This document shows, in pieces, positions 52,501-63,100 of a stretch of DNA of 64,000 nt. Positions within the stretch are counted from its first letter, which is position 1, and every line of letters starts with the position of its first letter. Under the pieces are notes generated by a model that worked only from the letters and a program-made list of their open reading frames with translations, had not been told where the DNA came from and made no database searches. The stretch comes from CAVSDF01 sp963726715. GTDB taxonomy: Bacteria > Bacteroidota > Rhodothermia > Rhodothermales > BA12. The stretch lies in the NCBI GenBank assembly GCA_963726715.1, contig CAVSDF010000005.1, positions 1-64,000 on the forward strand, read 5' to 3'. Position numbers and translations under genes: made by a program.

Positions 52501-53676
52501 ATCGCGGTGCGCGTCGGCACGCAGCCCGGCACCGACGGCGCGCAGGCGCTCGTGTCCGTCCGCGACAGCGGCGTCGGGGTCGCGCCGGAGATGCTGCCGC
52601 TGCTCTTCGACCGATTCTTCCAGGCCTCGCCGCACCACGCCCGCAGCGGCGCGGGCATCGGCCTCTCGCTCACCAAAGAACTCGTCGAGCTTCACGGCGG
52701 GCGGATCGAGGTGGAGAGCAAGGTGGGCTTCGGCAGCACCTTCACCGTGCTCCTGCCCGGAATCGACGGCGCCGCGTCCGCGCTCCATGCGCCCGTGCTC
52801 CTCGAAGACGTGCTCGCAGCGCCTCCGCCCCCCCGAGCGCCCGCCACCGACGAGGCACCGACGGCCAGCCGCGACGAGGCGATGGCGGACGAGGAGTCGC
52901 CCGGCGCGCGCGCGACGGTGCTCCTGGTGGAGGACAACGACGAGGTGCGGGCCTTCACGCGGCGTCACCTCGCCGCCCTGTACCACGTCCGCGAAGCCCG
53001 CGACGGCGCCGACGGCCTCCGAATGGCCTTCGAGCAGCCTCCCGACGTCGTCGTCACCGACGTTATGATGCCGGAGATGGACGGCTTCGCCCTCTGCGCG
53101 GCGCTCAAGGCCGACGCCCGGACCGCGCTCGTCCCGGTGCTCATGCTGAGCGCCCGGAGCACTGCCGAGAACCGCGTCAGCGGCCTCGAAACCGGCGCCG
53201 ACGACTACCTCGTCAAGCCATTCGTGGCGCGCGAACTGCTCGCCCGCGTCGAGAACCTGCTGCGCTCGCGGCAGCAGCTGCAGGCGGCGTACGGCCGCAC
53301 CGTCACGTTTGCCCCGACGGGCGTCGTCCTGGCATCGGCCGACGAGGCGTTCCTCGACCGCGTCCGGGCGGCCGTCGAGGCGCGCCTCGACGACGCGGAG
53401 TTCGACGTGACGGCGCTCGCCGACGCCGTGGGCGTGAGCCAGTCGGGCCTGAACCGGCGCCTCAAGGCCCTCACCGGGCAGCCGCCCGTGCAGTTCGTCC
53501 GCACGACGCGCCTCCTGCGCGCCGCCGACATGCTCCAGCAGCGCGCCGGGACGGTGGCCGAGGTGGCGTTCGCGTCGGGCTTCAACAACCTCTCGTACTT
53601 CGCCCGCTGCTTCCGCACGCAGTTCGGCGTGGCGCCCTCGGACTACGCCGCCCTCGACGAGCGCGTGGCCGAGTGA
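49549..53676 (+). CDS. Hybrid two-component system regulator (propeller sensor, histidine kinase, receiver, AraC)
   Basis: Inner-membrane one-protein signalling system, 1,375 residues, no frame break. The GTG at 49549 gives a signal peptide (HLHFRPLLLVAALGLLGHA); a GTG at 49474 is an alternative. The periplasmic part has at least ten 'GxLWVGTxxGGL' propeller blades (residues about 40-650) and a Y_Y_Y domain (about 684-745). A membrane helix lies near 764-785, then a coiled coil, HisKA with His855 in NLSHEFRTPLT, an ATPase domain (VFNLVANAVKFT, DSGVGV, GAGIGLSLTKELV), a receiver with Asp1171 in VVVTDVMMPEMDG, and an AraC helix-turn-helix (about 1284-1370). In Bacteroidota such proteins sense glycan fragments and activate adjacent genes. 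Flanked by twin giant genes, it is the likely regulator of one or both. Confidence 0.93.
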   Translation: MHLHFRPLLLVAALGLLGHASRAQSLATTPATRPETAAAPNAPYVVDHWGTEEGLPQNSVMALAQATNGYLWVGTSGGLARFDGVRFVVFNRTTVPALPDDRVVRLAASHTGDLWLLTLEGGVTRWRADGTTTAYTRRDGLPDGPVSSVVETRARDLFVGTSAGLFRFDGRRFARLPGLPVGGAGTVFEDTDGTLWVGVGTRLLHLGAPSTSYRVLGAYDVSGVNTIGRGGDGVLWVGTRERGLLRAVGGGFAEVPLPPTTEPRAVEGVHALAVDAQGAVWAATSAGLLHVENGRIRRLGPADGLSSAVVRSVYADAEGSVWIGTDNAGLDRLTVAPFQVYGAAQGLGEDVAFSITEDRAGHQWVVTNCGGLSEIADGVVRRTYKEDDAFARCFASVLEDRAGRLWVGSYGGGLYVRGSGGRFQPYEGPQVGSVVLALYEDRAGALWIGTIDGGLGRLKDGRLTRFGTAQGLPSLWVRGILEDRSGTLWVATNAGLARMRGGRFTTLTTADGLSSNDLRALYEDADGTLWVGTYGAGLNRIRDGAVRAFTTADGLPENVVSAILEDPYGHFWMSGNRGITRVSRAALNALAADGPRSTLNARLFGREAGLKLAETNGGFQPAAWKGADGRLWFPTFSGAAVVDPAAIGLDRAAPPVLVEQVRAGAQVWPRSAPLRLPLGERRFEVAYTSLRLSSAPRIQFRYRLAGLDTAWVQAGATRTATFTNVPPGHYTFEVQASNAWSVWSASATREIVVPPFATETGWFRGGLLLALLAAGWGGVDLRLRRLRERAGRLEAAVSDRTRELTTEKASAEQAWRDAEEQRGIAEGNWATVEAQATALKSLDAAKSRFFANLSHEFRTPLTLIIGPVESAAETLRSGGHAADADDLATALSSAQRLQRLIDQLLDLARLEGQALPFEPREGDLVAFTREIVRGFAPLAEARGLTLAFEAPGAPVHVRFDVDALEKVVFNLVANAVKFTREGGRIAVRVGTQPGTDGAQALVSVRDSGVGVAPEMLPLLFDRFFQASPHHARSGAGIGLSLTKELVELHGGRIEVESKVGFGSTFTVLLPGIDGAASALHAPVLLEDVLAAPPPPRAPATDEAPTASRDEAMADEESPGARATVLLVEDNDEVRAFTRRHLAALYHVREARDGADGLRMAFEQPPDVVVTDVMMPEMDGFALCAALKADARTALVPVLMLSARSTAENRVSGLETGADDYLVKPFVARELLARVENLLRSRQQLQAAYGRTVTFAPTGVVLASADEAFLDRVRAAVEARLDDAEFDVTALADAVGVSQSGLNRRLKALTGQPPVQFVRTTRLLRAADMLQQRAGTVAEVAFASGFNNLSYFARCFRTQFGVAPSDYAALDERVAE

Positions 53677-54142
53677 GGGCGAGGGGCGAGTGGACAATTC
53701 TGCCAGAAGCAGACACTTTTTCGTCCGCCGGATTTGTGGCAGGAGATGCGCGGTACGTCGGCGCGGCGCATGAGGCCTGAATCGCATCTTCGGGACGAGC
53801 CACCTCTCCCGCTTCCGTGCCTGCCCGCCTCCCTGCACCGACTCCGCCCGTCGCCCCGTCCGGCGCGTCGTCCGCCGCACCCGTCCGGCCCGTTGCCGTG
53901 GCGGCGGTGCCCGTGGCGGGCGCGGACGAAGTAGTGGAGGGCAGCGAGGCCCCCACCGAGCGCTTCGACGTGGACGGCGCCACGTCACCGGCTGATCGCC
54001 CGGCGCCCGGCCTGACGGCGTGGGGCACGGCGGCGATCGGAATGCTCACCGCCGAACTCGACCGTGCCGCGGCGAAGTCTTCGCCCGCCCGCCGCTCATG
54101 ACACCGCCTCGCGCTTCTACCTCTGTCTCCGTCGATTCGATC
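53677..54142. other. Gap between regulator and giant gene 2
   Basis: Contains an AT-richer patch (53696-53745) just after the regulator stop, which may hold a promoter, and one short open frame of uncertain reality (53817-54101, listed separately). No hairpin terminator is seen. Confidence 0.45.
53817..54101 (+). CDS. Small hypothetical protein, uncertain
   Basis: 94-residue frame starting at a GTG at 53817 and ending just before the start of giant gene 2. It is Ala/Pro-rich at the start (APTPPVAPSGASSAAPVRP), acidic in the middle (GADEVVEGSEAPTERFDVDG) and ends in a helix-like stretch (AAIGMLTAELDRAAAKSS). Third codon positions are strongly G/C, as in real genes here, but any frame in this DNA can show that. 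No family is recognised. It may be a leader peptide or simply the untranslated leader of the next gene. Confidence 0.3.
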   Translation: MPARLPAPTPPVAPSGASSAAPVRPVAVAAVPVAGADEVVEGSEAPTERFDVDGATSPADRPAPGLTAWGTAAIGMLTAELDRAAAKSSPARRS

Positions 54143-57100
54143 ATGCTGCACCGCTTCCGCTCCCGCCGTCCGGGGTCGCCCGTGTCCGATGTCGTCCGCG
54201 CCGTCGTCCGTCGTCTGGGCATCGCGGCCGTGCTCGTCGCCGCCGTCGCCCCATCGGCGCAGGCGCAGAGCACGGCGGCGCGTTCGGCTCTGCGGGCGTC
54301 CGGGGCGCAGGGAACGGCCCTGATCGGCGGCAACGGCCTCGTGTTCGACGGCAGCAGTGGCCGCGTCTTCATCCCGAACCGGGCGCCCTCGGTCACGACA
54401 TCGCTCACCGTGGAGGCGTGGGTGCGGCCCGATGGCGCCTTCGTGAACGACGGCGGCATCGTCACCAACGGCACCGACGAGTCGCCCTGGTCGTTCACGA
54501 CGGTCGGCGACGGCAGGCTGCACCTCATCGTCAACCGGAGCATCACCTCGCTCGGCGGGACGCACTTCTACTCGACCGGTCGGCTCACGCTCGGCGCCTG
54601 GCAGCACGTGGCCGTTTCGGTCGGCGGCGGCGGTGTCCGCTTCTACATCAACGGGCAGCCCGCCGGCGAGACCGCTGCGGGGGTGACGTTCAACGCCCGC
54701 GGTGGCCTGCTCGTGATCGGCGCCGACTACCCGATCAACTACGACTACTTCCGCGGCGGCATCGACGAGGTGCGCATCTGGAACACGGCGCGCACGGCGC
54801 AGCAGGTTCGCGAGTCGCGCAACCGCGTCCTCCCGGCGAACTCGGCGGGCCTCACCGGCTTCTGGGACTTCGAGGCCCTCGAAGACCTCGGCGCCCTCAG
54901 CAGCGAAGGCATCGGGAGCCCCGGCGTCAACGACGTGCGCGACCGCACGGCCTTCGCGGCCCACGGCGAACTCGTCGGCGGCGTGTCGCTCATCGCCACG
55001 AACTACGCCGTCCCCGTCGTCCGGTCGACCTACGATCTCTACGAGGACCGCGTCGTGCTCACGTGGGACCGCGCCGCCTCGACGACCGCGCGCCACCAGA
55101 TCCTCCGCGACGGCCTGCTCCTCACCACGCTCTCGGCCACCGACACCACCTACACCGACCGCGCAGGCGTCGCGGGCCGCTCGTACCCGTACTGCGTCAC
55201 CCGCACCGACGGCGCGTCGAGCACCGACCTCGGCTGCGACAACGGCCGCCGCCAGCTGCTCTCAGCGGCCAACGTGGCCGCGAGCGACGGCCAGTTCACC
55301 GACAAGGTGCGGATCACGTGGGCCGACCGCTCGACCGTCAACACCGGCTACCGCGTCTTTCGCGCGGGTACGCTCGTCGCCACGCTCGGTGACGTCGCCG
55401 CGTTCGACGACACGACGACGACCGCGCTCGCCCCCGGCGTCGGCTACACGTTCTGCGTCGCGCCTGTCCAGGGCGCCGGCGAGGGGCCGCGGACGTGCGA
55501 CCCCGGCTCGCGCGGGAGCATCCTCCCCGCCGCCACCGTCCGCGCCTCCGACGGCACGCAGCCCGTCTCGACGCTCATTTCGTGGGCGGATCAGGGCACC
55601 GGCGCGACCGGCTTCACCGTCACGCGCAACGGCGCCACCCTCGCCACCGTCGGCGGCGCCGCGCGGCAGTACCGCGACGTGACCGGCGCTCCGGGCACCG
55701 TCTACGCCTACTGCGTCGTCCGGCAGCAGGGCGCCACGAGCGCCGCCCCGGCGTGCGACGCGGGCGCGCAGGGGACGATGCTCACCCCGGCGGGCGTCGC
55801 CGCCTCCGACTCCACGCGCGACGACCGCGTCGAGGTGCGCTGGAGCAACTCGGCGAGCACCGAGACCGGCTACCGGATCCACCGCGACGGCGGCTACGGC
55901 CTCAATTTCGACGGCAACGACGCCGTCACCGCCCGCTCGTTCACGCAGAGCCCGGCCTCCGGCACGCTCACGGCCGAGGCCTGGGTGCGCCCGGACGCCT
56001 TCGGCGGCGCCATCGTCTCGAAGGGGTCGGCGTGGTCGCTCCGGACGACCCCCGACGGGCGCCTCGCCGCCTCCGTCACCACCGCAAACGGCCCGGTCCA
56101 GGCCAACTCGACGCTCCAACTCACGCTCGGGCGCTGGCAGCACGTCGCGGTGACGATGGGCGGCGGCGCCGTCCGGTTCTACCTCGACGGCGTCGAGAGC
56201 AACGGCGCCGCACCGGCAGAGGCGACGTTCCCGGCCAGCAGCCAGCCGCTCGTGATCGGCTCGTCCTGGACGGGCGGGATCGACGAGGTGCGCGTGTGGA
56301 GCACCGTCCGCTCGCAGTCCGTGATCCGCGCCGCGATGTACGCCGCCGCGACGGGGCAGGAGGACGGGCTGATGGCCGTCTACAACTTCGACGAGGGCAT
56401 CGGCACGCTCGCCACCGACGTGCGCGGCGGCAAGCACGGCGTGCTGACCGGCTTCGACGGCACCGCCACGTCGGGCTGGGCGAAGGCCTCGGCGCCGGTC
56501 GCGGGGCAGGGCGTCCGCCCGGCGCTGCGGCTCGACGGCGCGGGCGGCCACGCCGCCGTCTCCGGCGTCGCGCTCCCCTCGTCGTTCACCGTCGAGTTCT
56601 GGGCACGCCGCGACGCGCTCGGGCGCGCCGACGCGGCCGTCGGGCAGGGCACGACCGCGCCGAACGGCGGCCTCGATGTGGGCTTCGGCGCCGACAACCG
56701 CTTCGCCCTCGCCGTCGGTGGCAACGCGCTCGTCTCGCCCGCCGCCTTCGCCGACCTCGACTGGCACCACTGGGCCGTCACCTACGACCGCGCGAGCGGC
56801 ACGCGCACGCTCCTGCGCGACGGCGTCGAACTGACGCGCGACGTTGCGGCGGCGCCGTACGGCGGGACGGGCGACGTCTGGATCGGGCGGTCGATCACCG
56901 GCGGCACCTTCGGCGGGCGCCTCGCCGACGTGCGCGTCTGGAACCGCGCGCGCGCAGCGGCGGCGATCGGCGCGAACCGCTACGCCCTCGCCGACACCGC
57001 CCGCGCGGGCCTCGTGGGCGAGTGGCGCTTCGACGCCCTCGACGCCTCGGGAACGGCCGCGATGACGGGCGCGCCGGGCACCTCGGCCACCGGCAACCCG

Positions 57101-60100
57101 CCGAGCGCCACGCTCACCGGCGGCGCGCTCCTCACCGGCGCGGGGCGTCCGCGCCTCGCGGGTCTCGTCCCGGCAGGCAGCACCAGCTTCACCGACCTGA
57201 CCCCCGAGCCGGGCCTGCGCTACACGTACTGCGTGAGCGCCTACGCGGCCGAGGGCGCCGACACGCCCGCCGCGTGCGACGACGGCAGCCGCGCCCGCGC
57301 CGTCGCCCCCGCCGTCGTCATCGCCTCCGACGGCGCCTTCGAGGACCGCGTGACCATCGGCTGGCTCGGCGCGAGCACCCGCGCGGCGACCTACAACGTT
57401 TACCGCGGGCACGACCCTCCTCGCCACCCTTCCCGCCGGGCGCTCGTCGTACGACGACCTCGGCGGCGCTCCGACGACCGTCTACACGTATTGCATCGCG
57501 GCCTTCACGAGCGACGGCACCGAATCGGCGCGGGCGTGCGACGACGGCAACCGCCTCCTCAAGGCGCCGACGGTGGCCGCGACCGACAACACGCGCGAGG
57601 ACCGCGTGGACCTGACGTGGGCCGACAACTCGGGCGTCGAGACCGGCTACCGCGTCACGCGCCGCCCCGACAAGCCCTTCGCCCTCACCCTCCCGACCTC
57701 CGCTGCGGGCCTGAGCATCCCGGCGAACCCGGCCTACGACTTCAGCGCCGCCGGGCAGTTCACCGTCGAGGCGTGGATCCGTCCGACCGCCACCGACGGA
57801 CAGCGGACGCTGCTCTCGCGCGACGGCGCAGGCGGGCCAGGCACGACCGGCGGCTTCTCGCTCGGCGTCATCAACGGCTATGTCATCGGCAAGGTGTACG
57901 ATGCCCGAGGCGAGGCAGGCGCGTTCAGCGGAACGGCGCCGGTCGGCGCGTGGACGCACGTGGCGATGAGCTACGTCGCCAACGGGCAGGTCGTCCTCTA
58001 CGTCAACGGCGCCGAAGTGGACCGCGCGATCACCGGCGGGTCGCTCGGCGCGGGCACCGGCCCGATTCGCTTCGGCACGCCGGGCACGGCCCTTCCCGGA
58101 CAGATCGACGAGCTGCGCCTCTGGAAGACCTACCGCACAGGCGACGAGATCCGCAGCACGCGCGGGCGGAGCATGAACGCCGTCACGCCCGGCCTCGTCG
58201 GCGCGTGGTCGTTCGACGAGGGAACGGGCGCCTTCGCGACGGATGCCTCGCCGACCGGCAACCTCTTCGCGCTCGGCGGCGCCACATGGAGCGAACGCAC
58301 CGACGGTGGGCTCGCGGGCGCGCCGATCGGCGAGACCGGTGCCAACGGGACGGCCTTCACCGACCGCACGGGCGCCTCGGGCGTCCGCTACGTCTACGGC
58401 GTCACGCCGGTCGACGCGCTCGGCACGGGCGTGGCCGGAGAGGCGAACGGGCAGCGCACGCAGAAGGCACCGACGGCCCTCCAGGTGACGAGCGCACCCA
58501 ACGAGACGAACGTCGCGCTCGCGTGGACCGACAACTCGGCCGTCGAGACGCGCCAGTACGTCATCCGCCGCAGCGGCACCGAGACGACGACGTTCGCGGT
58601 CGACCGCAACATCGCCGCCTTCACCGACGCGACGGCGGTGCCGGGCACCGAGTACGCGTACAGCGTCGTCGCCGCCAGCGCGTATGGCAGCTCCACCCCG
58701 AGCGAGTCCGTCACCGGGCAGACCGTCCTGCTCCCGGCGGCGTCGGTGAGCGCGTCGGACACGTACACCGCGAACGTGGTCGTGACGTGGGTCGATGCGT
58801 CGGTGCTCGAGACCGGCTACCGCGTCTACCGCGACGGCACGCTCCTCACGACGACCGCCGCAGGCGTGGCCACCTACACGGACGCCACGGCGGTGGTCGG
58901 CACCCTCTACACGTATTGCGTGGCGACGCTGCGCGGCGCGACCGAGGCCACGCGCGTATGCGATACAGGTCTGCGGTCCAGCACGACGCTGCCCACGACG
59001 ACGCCGCTCGAACGCCTCACCAACCAGCTCACGCCCGCGTCGATCGTCAACGGCGACCACTTCGGCAAGCAGGTGGACGTGCAGGGCGACTACGCCATCG
59101 TCGGCGCGCCCTACAAATACACCAACGGCCGGGGCGCCGTCACCTTCCTCAAGCGCAGCGCCACCGGGTGGGACGTGCTCTCGGTCACGGGAAGCACGCT
59201 GGACTGTAGCGCCGGTGAACTCGGCTGGGACATCAGCCTCAACGGACAGTATGCCGCCGCCGGCTGCTGGAACGACCAGCGGAACGTGAACGGCGTGTTC
59301 GGTGAGTACGGCGCCGTCTTCATCTTCCGCCGCGACGGAGACGTGTGGACGAACACGCAGAAGATCATCCCGCCCACCCCCACGAACAGGGAGTACTTCG
59401 GCGTCAGCGTCGAAATGGAGGGCGACCACATGCTCGTCGGCACGCGCCTGGGCCGGGTCTATGCCTACCGGCGCAATGCGGGCACGTGGACGTACACAGG
59501 CACGATCACCCCGACGGGCGCCGTCGGGGCAACGACCGACTTCGGCGAACACATCGCCATCAGCGGCACGACGGCCCTCATCGGTGCGCCCAAGGATTCG
59601 CAGCAGAGCAATCAGTCCGGCGCTGCCTACGTCTTCACCCGTGCCGGCGACACCTGGACGCAGCAGGCCAAACTCCTGGTCTCCGATGGCGTCAACGGAA
59701 CCTCCAACTACGTAGGCGACGGGGTGGACCTGCTCGGCGACGTCGCGCTCGTGGGGGCCTCGGGTGTCACCATCGACGGCCTCCGCCAGGGAGCCGCCTA
59801 CATGTTCAAAAGGACCGGTACGGCGTGGGCGCAGGCGTCCCGGATGACGGCGGCCACACCGGAGGAAAACAAGTACTTCGCCACCTCCGTCGCCCTCACC
59901 GAAGACTATGTGATCCTCGGGTCGCTCCGGGCCAGCGACCTCGCGCCCGAGCACGGGCTGGCCTACTTCTACGCCCGTACGGGCGATCTCTACGGATCGT
60001 GCAAGGGCAGCGTCTGCGTGGAATCGAAGCGGATCGGGCCGCAGACGGTCGGAACCATTCGTGAGTCGTTCGGGAGCGCCATCGCGGCCGACGCCGAGTC

Positions 60101-63100
60101 GTTCTTCGTCGGCGCGCAGTACCTGGGGGGCAGCACCCAGGGCGCGGTCTTCCCCTTCGAGACGTCCGCGCGGCCCACCAACGTGCAGGCCAGCGACGGC
60201 TCGTATGCCTCGCGCGTGCAGGTGACGTGGGAGGACAAGGGCGACCATGAGGAGTCGTTCCGCGTCTACCGCAACGGCCAGAAGATCGGCGAGGTGTCGG
60301 CCAACGTGCGCACCTACGACGACTTCGACGCCCTTCCGGGCGACCTCGCCACCTACTGCGTGTCGAGCTTCCGGCAGGCGGCGGGCGAGTCCGGGCAGGC
60401 GTGCGAGCGCGGCTGGCGCCCCGCCGACGGCCGCATCACCGGGCGCGTGGCGGCGAGCAGCGCGACGGGTGGCACGGGGGCCGGCGTCGCCGACGTGAAC
60501 GTCTGCATCGCCCCGCCCCCCAACCGCGCGCTCCTGCTCGACGGCGTCGGCGCGTACGCGCAGGCCCCGGCGGTCAACCTCGGCGGATCGGAAATCACCG
60601 TCGAGTACTGGTTCCGGGGCTCCTCTCCACAGTCTGCCGTGCGGCAGCAGGACGCCAGGGGCTTCATCGTGGTCGGCCACGGCAACGGCACCTTCAACCA
60701 CCTGCTCTCGAACGATGGCAGCATCGCCGTGGGCGCGGGCGTGGCCGACGGGCAGTGGCACCACGTGGCGATGACGTGGAAGCAGAACACATCCGACGGT
60801 TTCCGCTCCTACCTCGACGGCGTGCTCGTGGCGAGCCGCGCGTCGTCTAACGTCCCGATTCCGAGCATGACGGACGCGCTCTACATCGGTGCGCATCAGG
60901 GCACGAGCGAGTTTGCGAAGGGGCAGATCGACGAAGTCCGCATCTGGAAGCGCGCCCGCACGCAGGCCGAGCTTCAGAGCACGCTGCGCACGACGCTCAC
61001 GGGCAAGGAAGACGGCCTCGTCGTGTACCTGCCCTTCGACCAGGGCGAAGGCCCGGCCGCGCTCGACATGACCGCCACCGCCGAACACGCCGTCTTCGCC
61101 GGCGCTGCCGCGTGGACCGATCAGGCCGCCCCCCTCCAGTCGTGCGCCACCTCCGACGAGAGCGGCGCGTTCTCGCTCGCGGGCGTCCGCTACGGCACCG
61201 GGCAGACCTTCAAGCTCGAAGCGTCGAAGGCGGGCGTGCCCGCCAACACCGCCCTCGCCTTCGACGGCACCGCCGAGCGCGGTCCGCGTGGCAGGCGTGG
61301 CGACGGCGGGCGACGAGCTGACGACGGCGTACTGGTTCAAGGGCACGAGCCTTCAGTCGGCCATCCGGCAGCAGAGCGCCGCCTCCGGGAATTTCATCGT
61401 GGCCGGCTACAATGGGATGCACATCCTCTCCAACGACGGCGGCGTGGCGGCGGGCCTCTCCGTGGGCGCCGCCGCCACCGACGGCGCGTGGCACCACGTG
61501 GCGATGACGTGGAAGCGGAGCGGCACGTTCGTCTCCTACCTCGACGGCGCGATCGTCGCGCAGCGCGCCGCCTCGGCGACTGCGATTCCGAGCCTCGCTG
61601 CAGACGTGTACGTCGGCTCGTGGAACGGGACGAGCGAGTTCGCGAGCGGGCAGATCGACGAGGTGCGCGTCTGGCGGCGCGCCCTGACGCAGGACGAGAT
61701 CCGCGCCGAGCGCGCCGCCGCGACGGCATCGCCCGACCGCCTCGCGCTCGCCCTGTCGTTCTCCGAGGGCACCGGCGCGGCCACCCGCGACGCCTCGCGC
61801 GTCGGGGTCAACGCGTCCATCGGCGGCGGTGCCACATGGGCGACGCGTGCGCTTGGCACCCCCGCGCACCTCTTCCAGCCCGCCGTGCAGGTCGTCGCCC
61901 TCAGCCCCGCCTCGCCGGTGCAGAACAGCGTCGCCTTCACCGACGTCTCCACGTACAGCGTCGCCGGAAGCGTGCGCTACAACACGACGAGTCCGAAGAA
62001 CGGAGTGGCCTACGGCACCTGCGGCGTGCCGGGCGCGACGATCTCGACGGTCGGCATCCCGCCCGTCACCGCCGACGACAGCGGCGACTACAGCCTTGCG
62101 CTCCAGCCCGGCCGCCACGTCCTCACCGTCGCTCGCAACGGCCTCGTCTTCACGCCCGAGACGATCTCGTTCGACCTCACCGGCGACGTCGCCGGGCAGA
62201 ACTTCGTCGCCGGGCCGCTGCGCCGCCTGATCGTGCGCACCGAGACGGCGGGCGGCTTCTCGATCGGCACGCACACGCTCCGCATTCGGAGCGAGGACGG
62301 CTGCTACGACCGCGAGGCGACGACCGACGCCGACGGCTTCTTCGTCGACGACCTGCCGCCGCTCCGCTACACCGCGCAGGTGACCGCGACGGTGCTCAAG
62401 CCGAACACCGGCCTCGACCAGATCGACGTCGACCGCTACTTCACCGGCCTCGGCGCCCAGGCCATCGACCTGACCGAGACGGGCGACACGCTCGAGATGG
62501 CCTACCACGCGCCGCTCCGCATCACCCTCGACGGGCTGCCGACGGCGGACAAGCAGATGTGCGCGGCGCCCGCCAAGCTCGGCCTGCCGACGCTCGCGCA
62601 GGGCCTCGCGATTCCGCTCTTCTACGAGGTCATCGAAGACTTCGGCGCCCTCGGCTCCTTCCCGGCGCGCGACGTGCGCGTGCGCATCGTCGACGAGATC
62701 GCCGACGAGGCCGACATGCCCCTCGACTCGACGATCGCCATCGGCAGCCTGGTGCTGCAGACCGCGGTCGGGCAGCCGAACGTACTCGCCGGGCGGGTCG
62801 TCGATGGCGTGGACCGGAGCCACCAGAAGTCGATCCAGATCACCGCGACCGTCGGCACGCGCACCGCGACCCGCACCGACTGGGCGGTCGTGACGGGCAC
62901 GAAGGCCCGCAACGGCTCCTTCGTCTCGCTCGCGACCAACCCCGTACCGCTCTACGTGCTGCGCGACCCGCCGGGCGATGCGTCGTACTCGTACCTCGAA
63001 AAGGGGTCGAAGACCTGCTTCACCCTCGCGGATTGGTCGACCTCGAACCAGCTCGGCACCGTGAGCAACTTCACGTCGCTCTTCGGCGCGCACGCCGCCT

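Noticed and set aside
49192..53676. Upstream start of the regulator inside giant gene 1
   Set aside because: The open frame extends back to 49192, but it overlaps the sorting domain of giant gene 1. A GTG at 49549 gives a proper signal peptide.
57318..61346. A very long open frame on the minus strand opposite giant gene 2
   Set aside because: Its residues are Arg/Ala/Val/Gly-rich with no domain. It mirrors the codon bias of the real plus-strand gene, whose LamG and FG-GAP domains are unmistakable.
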